A stretch of DNA of 64,000 nucleotides from Pseudomonas vlassakiae (GTDB taxonomy: Bacteria; Pseudomonadota; Gammaproteobacteria; Pseudomonadales; Pseudomonadaceae). Below, piece after piece: positions 27,615 to 36,256 of this stretch. Position 1 is the stretch's first letter; every line of letters starts with the position of its first letter. The notes below the pieces were generated by a model. The model was not told the DNA's origin, did not search any database, and saw only the letters and a list, made by a program, of their open reading frames with translations. The position numbers and the translations under genes are program-made. The DNA is taken from NCBI RefSeq assembly GCF_014269035.2, contig NZ_JABWRP020000005.1, positions 62,001-126,000 on the forward strand, in the 5' to 3' direction.

Positions 27615-28397
27615 TCAGGCCGAGGTGCGCGGGATGGTGTCGTCCTTGCGCAGGGTGAAGATCTCGTAACCGGTAGCCGTCACCACCAGGGTATGTTCCC
27701 ACTGGGCCGAGAGCTTGCGGTCCTTGGTGATGGCGGTCCAGCCGTCGCCCAGCACCTTGGTGTCGGCCTTGCCCTGGTTGATCATCGGCTCGATGGTGAA
27801 GGTCATGCCTTCCTTGAGCTCCATGCCGGTGCCAGCGCGGCCGTAGTGGAGGATCTGCGGCTCTTCATGGAACACCTTGCCGATGCCGTGGCCGCAGAAC
27901 TCGCGCACCACCGAGAAACCATTCTTCTCGGCGTGCTTCTGGATCACCTCACCGATATCGCCCAGGCGGCAGCCCGGCTTGACCAGTTCGATGGCCTTGT
28001 ACATGCATTCCTGGGTGACCTTGGACAGGCGCTCGGCCCAGACTGGCACGGTGCCGACGTGGAACATGCGGCTGGTGTCGCCGTGGTAGCCGTCCTTGAT
28101 CACGGTGACGTCGATGTTGAGCGTGTCCCCGTCCTTGAGCGGCTTGTCGTTGGGGATGCCGTGGCAGACCACATGGTTGATCGAGGTGCAGATCGACTTC
28201 GGGTAGCCCTTGTAGTTGAGGGGCGCCGGGATGGCCTGCTGGACGTTGACGATGTAGTCGTGGCACAGGCGGTCGAGCGCTTCGGTGGTGACACCGGGCT
28301 TGACGTGTTCTTCGATCATTTCCAGCACTTCGGCGGCCAGGCGGCCGGCGATGCGCATCTTCTCGATGTCTTCTGCAGTCTTGATGGTGACGGTCAT
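27615..28397 (-). CDS. map: Methionine aminopeptidase, type I
   Basis: A 260-residue dinuclear metal enzyme that removes the initiator Met from new proteins. The metal ligands are in the expected places: NIDVTVIKDGYHGDTSR (two Asp), GHGIGKVFHEEPQ (His) and the late FTIEP (Glu). It is the first gene of map-glnD-dapC and is divergent from rpsB, an arrangement widespread in gammaproteobacteria. The 347-base gap to rpsB holds both promoters. Confidence 0.96.
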   Translation of the reverse strand: MTVTIKTAEDIEKMRIAGRLAAEVLEMIEEHVKPGVTTEALDRLCHDYIVNVQQAIPAPLNYKGYPKSICTSINHVVCHGIPNDKPLKDGDTLNIDVTVIKDGYHGDTSRMFHVGTVPVWAERLSKVTQECMYKAIELVKPGCRLGDIGEVIQKHAEKNGFSVVREFCGHGIGKVFHEEPQILHYGRAGTGMELKEGMTFTIEPMINQGKADTKVLGDGWTAITKDRKLSAQWEHTLVVTATGYEIFTLRKDDTIPRTSA

Positions 28398-28596
28398 TAC
28401 AGGCTCTCTACGGCGCCGCAGACGGCGCGAACAAACGGGAAAGGCCGGATTCTAGCAGAGCAGGGCGGCATTCTGTCGGGATAAAGGCGGTCATGCTGCT
28501 GTCTATAAGGAGGCATTCTGGCCTGTTTGGCAGGGGGCTGCAAAAACTGCTGACGGACGCAACCTGATCCGGGTTCCGTTCGCTCGCGGTCTGTGG

Positions 28597-28744
28597 TATA
28601 AAATGCGCCGCTTTCGGGGACGACCCCGTCAGCTCCAAACCCACACACGTGTCGACACGATGGCCTGGGTGCCCCGATTCTCCGGAAACGTGGGTTGGTC
28701 ATTGGGATACGTGGAGGCCCAACCCGACTTATCAAGGAACTATC
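28597..28744 (+). promoter_or_regulatory. rpsB promoter and structured leader (possible S2 autoregulation site)
   Basis: A -10 like TATAAA (28597-28602) implies a leader of about 135 bases. It contains a CGGGG/CCCCG hairpin (28615-28628), a palindrome CGTGTCGACACG (28648-28659) and a GGGTTGG/CCAACCC hairpin (28692-28698 with 28719-28725), then AAGGA before the ATG. In E. coli S2 represses rpsB-tsf through a conserved leader structure; a like role here is inferred. Confidence 0.5.
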
Positions 28745-29482
28745 ATGTCCCAAGTCAACATGCGCGATATGCTGAAGGCCGGTGTGCACTTCGGCCACCA
28801 GACCCGTTACTGGAACCCGAAAATGGGCAAGTACATTTTCGGCGCGCGTAACAAGATTCACATCATCAACCTGGAAAAAACCCTGCCGATGTTCAACGAC
28901 GCTCTGTCGTTCGTAGAGCGCCTGGCCCAGGGCAAGAACAAGATCCTGTTCGTCGGCACCAAGCGTTCCGCCGGCAAGATCGTTGCCGAGCAAGCTGCTC
29001 GCGCAGGTTCGCCATACGTTGATCACCGTTGGTTGGGCGGCATGCTGACCAACTACAAGACCATCCGTGCTTCGATCAAGCGTCTGCGCGACCTGGAAAC
29101 CCAGGCCGAAGATGGCACCTTCGCCAAGCTGACCAAGAAAGAAGCCCTGATGCGTTCGCGCGATCTGGAAAAGCTGGACCGCAGCCTGGGTGGTATCAAG
29201 GACATGGGCGGTCTGCCTGATGCCCTGTTCGTGATCGACGTTGACCACGAGCGCATTGCTATCACCGAAGCCAACAAGCTGGGCATCCCGGTTATCGGCG
29301 TTGTCGATACCAACAGCAGCCCAGAAGGCGTTGACTTCGTTATCCCAGGTAACGATGACGCCATCCGCGCTATCGAGCTGTACATGACTTCGATGGCTGA
29401 CGCCGTCATCCGCGGCCGCAACAACGTTGCCGGCGGTACTGAAGTCTACGCTGAAGAAGCGGCTGCACCTGCTGCTGAGTAA
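28745..29482 (+). CDS. rpsB: 30S ribosomal protein S2
   Basis: A 245-residue S2 protein, needed to bring S1 to the small subunit. The start [19 protein letters not shown] and the [20 protein letters not shown] stretch are diagnostic. AAGGA is 8 bases before the ATG; the upstream open stretch back to 28649 is leader. It is followed by a strong hairpin and then tsf, the usual rpsB-tsf order. Codon use looks biased toward a highly expressed set. Confidence 0.98.
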   Translation: MSQVNMRDMLKAGVHFGHQTRYWNPKMGKYIFGARNKIHIINLEKTLPMFNDALSFVERLAQGKNKILFVGTKRSAGKIVAEQAARAGSPYVDHRWLGGMLTNYKTIRASIKRLRDLETQAEDGTFAKLTKKEALMRSRDLEKLDRSLGGIKDMGGLPDALFVIDVDHERIAITEANKLGIPVIGVVDTNSSPEGVDFVIPGNDDAIRAIELYMTSMADAVIRGRNNVAGGTEVYAEEAAAPAAE

Positions 29483-29509
29483 TAGGCGCTAGCGTCTACT
29501 TGGCACGCG

Positions 29510-29533
29510 AAAAGGGGGCTCTGCCCCCTTTTT
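29510..29533 (+). terminator. Intrinsic terminator after rpsB
   Basis: AAAAGGGGGC / GCCCCCTTTT with a TCT loop, ending in a T5 run. It lies between rpsB and tsf, so it probably ends part of the rpsB transcripts and leaves tsf at a lower level. Confidence 0.85.
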
Positions 29534-29666
29534 GCCACCTTGAAATCCTGCTGTCAGCAACGGCCCCGCATGATGGGCGAGCTGATATAAAGGCAGCGAT
29601 TTGCAGAATTTAACGCCCGTGACGAGCGGGTGGAATGGTTGAAAAACTTTCCAAGAGGATTTTGAA

Positions 29667-30530
29667 ATGGCAGCAATTACTGCAGCGCTGGTCAAAGAAC
29701 TGCGCGAGCGTACCGGCGAAGGCATGATGGATTGCAAAAAGGCCCTGGAAAAGGCCGGCGGCGACATCGAAAAAGCCATTGACGACATGCGTGCCTCGGG
29801 CGCCATCAAGGCCGCCAAGAAGGCTGGCAACGTCGCTGCTGAAGGCGCTATCGCCGTCAAGGCCGACGGCAAAGCCGCCGTCCTGCTGGAAGTGAACTCG
29901 CAGACCGACTTCCTGGCCCTGCAAGACGACTTCAAGAACTTCGTGGCCGAAAGCCTGGAAGAAGCTTTCGCTCAGAAGCTGACCGACGCCGCTCCCCTGG
30001 TTGCCTCGCGTGAAGCAGCTCGTGAAGCCCTGGTCGCCAAGTGCGGCGAGAACGTCAACATCCGTCGCCTGGTGCGTGTTGAGGGTGACGTTGTCGGTGC
30101 CTACCTGCACGGCAACAAGATCGGCGCTGCCGTTGTTCTGAAAGGCGGCGACGTCGAGCTGGCCAAGAACATCGCCATGCACGTTGCAGCTTCGAACCCG
30201 GAGTTCCTGGATTCGTCGGAAATCTCCGCTGAAGCCATCGAGCGCGAGAAGAACGTCTTCCTGCAGCTGAACGCCGACAAGATCGCTGGCAAGCCGGAAA
30301 ACATCGTTGAAAACATGATCAACGGTCGTATCACCAAGTTCAAGGCCGAAGCCTCGCTGAAAGAGCAGGCTTTCGTCATGAACCCAGAAGTCAAAGTTGG
30401 CGAGCTGGCCAAGAAAGCCGGTGCTGAAATCGTTTCCTTCACCTACTTCAAGGTTGGCGAAGGCATCGAGAAGCCAGTTGACGATTTCGCTGCTGAAGTT
30501 GCTGCCCAGGTAGCTGCTGCCAAGCAGTAA
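29667..30530 (+). CDS. tsf: Elongation factor Ts
   Basis: A 287-residue guanine-nucleotide exchange factor for EF-Tu. The N-terminal motif LRERTGEGMMDCKKAL and the core TDF motif (QTDFLAL) that meets EF-Tu are present. AGAGGA precedes the ATG. It lies 184 bases after rpsB with a terminator between. A strong terminator follows the stop. Confidence 0.98.
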   Translation: MAAITAALVKELRERTGEGMMDCKKALEKAGGDIEKAIDDMRASGAIKAAKKAGNVAAEGAIAVKADGKAAVLLEVNSQTDFLALQDDFKNFVAESLEEAFAQKLTDAAPLVASREAAREALVAKCGENVNIRRLVRVEGDVVGAYLHGNKIGAAVVLKGGDVELAKNIAMHVAASNPEFLDSSEISAEAIEREKNVFLQLNADKIAGKPENIVENMINGRITKFKAEASLKEQAFVMNPEVKVGELAKKAGAEIVSFTYFKVGEGIEKPVDDFAAEVAAQVAAAKQ

Positions 30531-30551
30531 GACAGCCCCGTCTGTCGCCCC

Positions 30552-30588
30552 AAAGAGGCTGCCCGCTCACGCGCGCAGCCTCTTTGTC
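30552..30588 (+). terminator. Intrinsic terminator after tsf
   Basis: AAAGAGGCTGC pairs with GCAGCCTCTTT (11 bp) around a 12-base loop, ending in TTTGT. It lies 21 bases after the tsf stop. Confidence 0.85.
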
Positions 30589-30710
30589 AAAACGGCGAAG
30601 GGTTTACAGGGCCCGACGCCGCTGGCACCAAAACGGTGCCACGCTACAGTTAGCAAGCCGAAAACGGCTCGCACGAATTTTCTAAAAGTACGCCGCAGGA
30701 GAGACTCGCA

Positions 30711-31454
30711 ATGGCTCAGCAGGTGAGTGGTCGCCAACCTCGCTATAAACGCATTTTGCTCAAACTTAGCGGCGAGGCCCTGATGGGCTCGGAAGACTTC
30801 GGCATCGATCCGAAGGTGCTGGATCGCATGGCCCTTGAAGTCGGCCAGCTGGTGGGGATCGGTGTCCAGGTCGGCCTGGTGATCGGTGGTGGCAACCTGT
30901 TCCGCGGCGCAGCGCTCAGTGCAGCCGGCATGGACCGTGTCACCGGCGACCACATGGGGATGCTGGCCACTGTCATGAACGGCCTGGCCATGCGCGATGC
31001 GCTGGAGCGTTCGAACATCCCGGCCCTGGTCATGTCGGCCATTTCCATGGTTGGCGTCACCGATCATTACGATCGTCGCAAAGCTATTCGCCACCTCAAC
31101 TCCGGGGATGTGGTAATTTTCTCTGCCGGTACCGGCAACCCGTTCTTCACCACCGACTCTGCAGCCTGCCTGCGCGCCATCGAAATCGATGCCGACGTGG
31201 TGCTGAAGGCGACCAAGGTCGATGGCGTGTACACTGCCGACCCATTCAAGGATCCGCATGCCGAGAAGTTCGATCACCTGACCTATGACGAGGTCCTGGA
31301 TCGCAAGCTGGGTGTGATGGACCTGACCGCAATCTGCCTGTGCCGTGACCACAAGATGCCATTGCGGGTATTCAACATGAACAAGCCTGGCGCCCTGCTG
31401 AACATCGTGGTGGGTGGCGCTGAAGGTACTCTGATCGAGGAAGGCCAAGCATGA
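30711..31454 (+). CDS. pyrH: UMP kinase
   Basis: A 247-residue hexameric kinase of the amino acid kinase fold that makes UDP from UMP. The start [15 protein letters not shown] and the GGGNLFRGA motif are typical. AGGAGA lies before the ATG. It begins a new transcript unit after the tsf terminator, and its stop overlaps the frr start (ATGA), so the two are coupled. Confidence 0.98.
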
Positions 31455-32008
31455 TCAACGACATCAAGAAAGACGCGCAGGAGCGCATGGGCAAATCCAT
31501 CGAAGCCCTGGCTCGCAACCTGGCGGCGATCCGTACCGGTCGCGCCCACCCAAGCATCCTGGACAGCGTCAAGGTCACGGCCTGGGGTAGCGAGATGCCG
31601 CTGAACCAGGTAGCTGCGATCACCGTCGAAGATGCCCGCACCCTGAAGATCGTCGCTCACGACAAGAACCTCAGCGCTGCCATCGAGAAGGCCATCCTGA
31701 CCTCCGACCTGGGCCTGAACCCCTCCAGCGCCGGTACCACCATCCGTGTACCGATGCCGGCCCTGACCGAAGAAACCCGCAAGGGCTACACCAAGCAGGC
31801 CAGCAGCGTTGCCGAAGACGCCAAGGTGGCTGTGCGTAACGTGCGCCGCGATGCCCTGGGTGATCTGAAGAAGCTGACCAAGGACAAGGAAATCAGCGAA
31901 GACGAAGAGCGTCGCGCCGCTGACGAGATCCAGAAGCTGACCGACAAGTTCATTGCTGAAGTCGATGCCGCTTACAAAGCCAAGGAAAAGGACCTGATGG
32001 CCGTTTAA
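31451..32008 (+). CDS. frr: Ribosome recycling factor
   Basis: A 185-residue, helix-rich factor that splits post-termination ribosomes with EF-G. The family stretch [16 protein letters not shown] and the C-terminal long helix are present and length is standard. It overlaps pyrH by four bases and is 15 bases before uppS. Confidence 0.98.
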
Positions 32009-32023
32009 GGCCGAGGTTTTTTA

Positions 32024-32779
32024 ATGGAAAAGTCCAAGTTGGCGGCACCGTCATCGGTGCCGCGTCACGTCGCGATCATCATGGATGGCAACAACCGCTG
32101 GGCGAAGAAGCGCCTGCTGCCCGGCGTCGCCGGGCACAAGGCTGGCGTCGACGCGGTGCGCGCAGTCATCGAGGTGTGCGCCGAATCCGGGGTCGAAGTG
32201 CTGACCCTGTTCGCCTTCTCCAGTGAAAACTGGCAGCGCCCGGCCGAAGAGGTCGGTGCGTTGATGGAGCTGTTCTTCTCGGCCTTGCGCCGTGAAGCCC
32301 GGCGCCTCAACGAGAACAACATCAGCCTGCGCATCATCGGTGACCGTTCGCGATTCCACCCCGAGCTGCAGGCCGCCATGCGCGAAGCCGAGGCGCTGAC
32401 AGCGGGCAGTAACCGCTTCATTCTGCAGATCGCCGCCAACTACGGCGGCCAGTGGGATATCGCTCAGGCCGCCCAACGCCTGGCGCGTGAGGTTCAGGCC
32501 GGCCATCTGCGCCCGGACGACATCACCCCTGGCCTGTTGCAGACCTGCCTGGCCACAGGCGAGCTGCCATTGCCCGACCTGTGCATCCGTACCGGTGGCG
32601 AGCATCGCATCAGCAACTTCCTGCTGTGGCAACTGGCCTATGCCGAATTGTACTTCTCCGACCTCTACTGGCCGGATTTCAAACACGAGGCCATGCGCAA
32701 AGCCCTGGCCGATTTCGCTTCGCGCCAGCGCCGCTTCGGTAAGACCAGCGAGCAGGTCGAGGCTGGAGCTCGTGCTTAA
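32024..32779 (+). CDS. uppS: Undecaprenyl diphosphate synthase
   Basis: A 251-residue cis-prenyltransferase that makes the C55 lipid carrier for peptidoglycan and LPS. The catalytic Asp21 is in IIMDGNNRWAKK, and the later FSSENW and IRTGGEHRISNF motifs bind diphosphate. It overlaps cdsA in a TAATG junction. With dxr, ispD and ispF it is one of four isoprenoid genes in the window. Confidence 0.97.
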   Translation: MEKSKLAAPSSVPRHVAIIMDGNNRWAKKRLLPGVAGHKAGVDAVRAVIEVCAESGVEVLTLFAFSSENWQRPAEEVGALMELFFSALRREARRLNENNISLRIIGDRSRFHPELQAAMREAEALTAGSNRFILQIAANYGGQWDIAQAAQRLAREVQAGHLRPDDITPGLLQTCLATGELPLPDLCIRTGGEHRISNFLLWQLAYAELYFSDLYWPDFKHEAMRKALADFASRQRRFGKTSEQVEAGARA

Positions 32780-33594
32780 TGCTTAAACAACGCATCATTA
32801 CCGCGCTGATCCTGTTGCCGGTCGCGCTGGGTGGTTTCTTCCTGCTCGACGGCGGGGACTTCGCCCTGTTCATCGGCTTCGTGGTGACCCTCGGTGCCTG
32901 GGAGTGGGCGCGCCTGGCCGGGCTGGTGGCCCAGCCATTGCGCATCGCCTACGCCGCTGTGGTCGCCGGAGCGCTGATGCTGCTCCATCTCATGCCGGAC
33001 CTGGCACCGTGGGTGCTTGGCGCTTCGGTCATCTGGTGGGCGCTGGCCACCTGGTTGGTGCTGACCTATCCACGCAGCAGCGAGCTGTGGGCCAGTGCGG
33101 CCTGCAAGCTGCTGATCGGCTTGCTGATCTTGTTGCCGGCATGGCAAGGGCTGATCCTGCTCAAGCATTGGCAGCTCGGCAACTGGCTGATCCTGTCGGT
33201 CATGGTGCTGGTCTGGGCAGCTGATATCGGTGCCTATTTCTCCGGTCGTGCATTTGGCAAGCGCAAGCTGGCGCCGCAAGTGAGCCCGGGCAAGAGCTGG
33301 GAAGGCGTCTATGGTGGCCTAGCGGTCAGCCTGGTGATCACCCTGGTGGTGGGCGTCAGCCGTGACTGGAGCTTCGGCCAGCTTCTGCTGGGCCTGCTGG
33401 GTGCTGCGCTGGTGGTCATGTCGTCGGTGATCGGTGACCTGACCGAGAGCATGTTCAAGCGTCGGGCCGGCATCAAGGACAGCAGTAACCTGCTGCCTGG
33501 CCATGGTGGGGTGCTGGATCGCATCGACAGCCTGACCGCAGCGATCCCGATCTTCGCCGTGCTGCTGTGGGCTGCCGAATGGGGTGTGATGTGA
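32779..33594 (+). CDS. cdsA: Phosphatidate cytidylyltransferase
   Basis: A 271-residue polytopic inner membrane enzyme that makes CDP-diacylglycerol. The C-terminal signature [20 protein letters not shown] matches the CDP-DAG synthase pattern with its charged residues. About eight hydrophobic stretches precede it. It starts in the uppS stop and its stop overlaps the dxr GTG start. Confidence 0.96.
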   Translation: MLKQRIITALILLPVALGGFFLLDGGDFALFIGFVVTLGAWEWARLAGLVAQPLRIAYAAVVAGALMLLHLMPDLAPWVLGASVIWWALATWLVLTYPRSSELWASAACKLLIGLLILLPAWQGLILLKHWQLGNWLILSVMVLVWAADIGAYFSGRAFGKRKLAPQVSPGKSWEGVYGGLAVSLVITLVVGVSRDWSFGQLLLGLLGAALVVMSSVIGDLTESMFKRRAGIKDSSNLLPGHGGVLDRIDSLTAAIPIFAVLLWAAEWGVM

Positions 33595-34781
33595 GTCGCA
33601 CGCAGCGTATTACTGTCCTGGGTGCGACCGGCTCGATCGGTCTCAATACCCTCGATGTGATCGCGCGGCACCCCGAACGCTACCAGGTGTTCGCGCTCAG
33701 CGGCTATTCGCGCATCGACGAGCTGCTGGCCCTGTGCGTTCGGCACCACCCGGTCTATGCCGTGGTGCCCGATGACGAAGCCGCTGCGCGCCTGCGTGAT
33801 GGTCTGGTGGGTGCCGGCTGCGCTACCCAGGTGCTGGTAGGGGAGGCGGGCCTCTGCGAGGTCGCGGCAGCCCCTGACGTGGATGCGGTGATGGCTGCCA
33901 TCGTGGGCGCCGCTGGCCTGCGTCCGACCCTGGCCGCCGTGGAGGCGGGCAAGAAGGTGTTGCTGGCCAACAAGGAGGCGCTGGTGATGTCCGGCGCGCT
34001 GTTCATGGACGCGGTGCGGCGCAGTGGCGCCGTGCTGCTGCCGATCGACAGCGAGCACAATGCGATCTTCCAGTGCCTGCCGGGAGATTATGCTCGCGGC
34101 CTCAGCCAGGTCGGCGTGCGCCGTATCCTGCTGACCGCCTCGGGTGGGCCGTTCCGCGAGACGCCGCAGGCGGCCTTGGCCGACGTCACGCCGGAACAGG
34201 CTTGTGCTCACCCCAACTGGTCGATGGGCCGGAAGATTTCCGTGGACTCGGCCAGCATGATGAACAAGGGCCTGGAGCTGATCGAAGCCTGCTGGTTGTT
34301 CGATGCGGCGCCGGCCAAGGTCGAGGTGGTCGTGCATCCGCAAAGCGTGATCCATTCGCTGGTCGACTACATCGACGGTTCGGTGCTGGCCCAGTTGGGC
34401 AATCCGGACATGCGCACCCCCATCGCGAATGCCTTGGCCTGGCCGGAGCGTATCGATTCCGGGGTTGCCCCGCTGGACCTGTTCGCCATTGCCCGTCTGG
34501 ACTTCCAGGCGCCGGACGAACAGCGCTTCCCTTGCCTGCGCCTGGCGCGCGAGGCGGCCGAAGCCGGTAACAGCGCGCCTGCGGTGCTCAATGCGGCCAA
34601 CGAGGTCGCGGTCGAGGCATTTCTCCAGCGGCGTATCCGGTTCCCTGAGATCGCGGGTATGATCGAGCAGGTGCTTGATCAGGAACCCGTGGTGCCGCTG
34701 CCATCGCTGGAGGCCGTGTTCGCTGCCGACCAGCGTGCCCGAGAGCTGGCCCGTGAGTGGCTGAGGCGTCACGGTCGTTGA
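33591..34781 (+). CDS. dxr: 1-deoxy-D-xylulose 5-phosphate reductoisomerase
   Basis: A 396-residue NADPH-dependent enzyme, the first committed step of the MEP isoprenoid pathway. The NADPH motif is GATGSIG near residue 11. The metal and substrate motifs ([10 protein letters not shown], and [19 protein letters not shown]) are present. The start is taken as GTG 33591 (VSRTQRI), overlapping the cdsA stop as GTGA; a start further upstream would add residues that are foreign to the family. Confidence 0.96.
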   Translation: MSRTQRITVLGATGSIGLNTLDVIARHPERYQVFALSGYSRIDELLALCVRHHPVYAVVPDDEAAARLRDGLVGAGCATQVLVGEAGLCEVAAAPDVDAVMAAIVGAAGLRPTLAAVEAGKKVLLANKEALVMSGALFMDAVRRSGAVLLPIDSEHNAIFQCLPGDYARGLSQVGVRRILLTASGGPFRETPQAALADVTPEQACAHPNWSMGRKISVDSASMMNKGLELIEACWLFDAAPAKVEVVVHPQSVIHSLVDYIDGSVLAQLGNPDMRTPIANALAWPERIDSGVAPLDLFAIARLDFQAPDEQRFPCLRLAREAAEAGNSAPAVLNAANEVAVEAFLQRRIRFPEIAGMIEQVLDQEPVVPLPSLEAVFAADQRARELAREWLRRHGR

Positions 34782-34829
34782 GGCCTGGCGCGCTACCAGG
34801 GTTCTGCTGAACGTCATTCGGAGATAGAT

Positions 34830-36182
34830 ATGACTGCGCTCTACATGATTGTCGGCACCCTGGTGGCCCTGGGTGTACTGGTCACATTCCACGAGTTTGG
34901 CCACTTCTGGGTCGCACGGCGTTGCGGGGTCAAGGTGCTGCGCTTCTCCGTCGGCTTCGGTATGCCGTTGCTGCGCTGGCATGACCGCCAGGGCACCGAG
35001 TTCGTGGTGGCGGCGATTCCGCTGGGTGGCTACGTCAAGATGCTCGACGAGCGTGAGGGCGAAGTGCCTCCGGCGCTTGCCGATCAAGCGTTCAATCGCA
35101 AGTCGGTGCGTCAGCGCATCGCCATCGTGGCCGCAGGCCCGATCGCCAATTTCCTCCTGGCCATCGTCTTCTTCTGGCTGCTGGCCATGCTCGGTACCCA
35201 GCAGGTCCGCCCGGTAATCGGTGCGGTCGAGCCGGGGAGCCTGGCAGCATCGGCAGGCCTGGCCGCTGGTCAGGAAATTGTATCTATCGATGGCAAGGCG
35301 ACCAGCGGTTGGTCGGCAGTCAATTTGCAGCTGGTTCGCCGCCTGGGTGAAAGTGGCACCCTGCAGGTTGGGGTGCGCGACGATGGCTCCACCGCCGAGC
35401 GCCAGTTGCAGGTGAAGCTGGATCATTGGCTCAAGGGGGCCGACGAGCCGGACCCTATTCAGTCCCTGGGCCTGCGCCCATGGCGGCCGGCGGTGTCGCC
35501 CGTACTGGCCGAGATCGATCCGAAAGGCCCCGCTGCCGCCGCTGGCCTGAAGGCCGGGGATAAATTGCTCGCCCTCGACGGCGCGGCGCTCAGTGATTGG
35601 CAGCAGGTGGTAGACAGTGTTCGTGCCCGCCCTGATTCCCAGGTGGTGCTGCGAGTCGAGCGCGACGGCGCGGCCCTCGATGTGCCGGTCACGCTGGCTC
35701 ACAAAGGCGAAGGCAAGGCGGCCGGGGGCTACCTCGGCGCGGGTGTGAAGGGCGCCGAATGGCCTGCCAGCATGCTTCGCGAAGTCAGCTATGGCCCGCT
35801 GGATGCCGTGGGCGAGGGGCTCTCGCGGACCTGGAACATGAGCGTCCTGACCCTTGAGTCGCTGAAGAAAATGCTGTTCGGTGAGCTCTCGGTAAAAAAC
35901 TTGAGCGGACCGATAACCATTGCTAAAGTGGCGGGCGCTTCAGCCCAGTCCGGCGTGGGGGATTTCCTGAATTTCCTGGCCTACCTGAGCATAAGCCTGG
36001 GGGTTCTTAACCTGCTGCCCATTCCAGTACTGGATGGGGGGCATTTGCTGTTTTACCTGGTCGAGTGGGCGCGCGGTCGTCCATTGTCAGAACGGGTGCA
36101 AGGTTGGGGGGTCCAGATCGGTATCAGTTTGGTCGTAGGGGTGATGTTGCTCGCCCTGATCAACGATCTGGGTCGACTTTAA
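34830..36182 (+). CDS. rseP: RseP, site-2 zinc metalloprotease
   Basis: A 450-residue intramembrane protease that cuts anti-sigma factors such as MucA/RseA inside the membrane. The zinc site HEFGH is at residues 21-25 and the third ligand Asp402 lies in LDGGH. Two PDZ domains fill about 115-290 and help to gate substrate. It precedes bamA, as in most gammaproteobacteria, which fits a role in envelope stress. Confidence 0.97.
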   Translation: MTALYMIVGTLVALGVLVTFHEFGHFWVARRCGVKVLRFSVGFGMPLLRWHDRQGTEFVVAAIPLGGYVKMLDEREGEVPPALADQAFNRKSVRQRIAIVAAGPIANFLLAIVFFWLLAMLGTQQVRPVIGAVEPGSLAASAGLAAGQEIVSIDGKATSGWSAVNLQLVRRLGESGTLQVGVRDDGSTAERQLQVKLDHWLKGADEPDPIQSLGLRPWRPAVSPVLAEIDPKGPAAAAGLKAGDKLLALDGAALSDWQQVVDSVRARPDSQVVLRVERDGAALDVPVTLAHKGEGKAAGGYLGAGVKGAEWPASMLREVSYGPLDAVGEGLSRTWNMSVLTLESLKKMLFGELSVKNLSGPITIAKVAGASAQSGVGDFLNFLAYLSISLGVLNLLPIPVLDGGHLLFYLVEWARGRPLSERVQGWGVQIGISLVVGVMLLALINDLGRL

Positions 36183-36256
36183 AAGCTTCGCTCAATTGCG
36201 AACCTGCCGTCACCATGCGGCGGGTTGTTTATTGCCAGTTGGAATAAAAGGACTTC

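Noticed and set aside
33309..35702. A 797-residue open frame antisense to cdsA-dxr-rseP
   Set aside because: Crosses three well-supported genes; low-complexity Arg/Gln/His composition.
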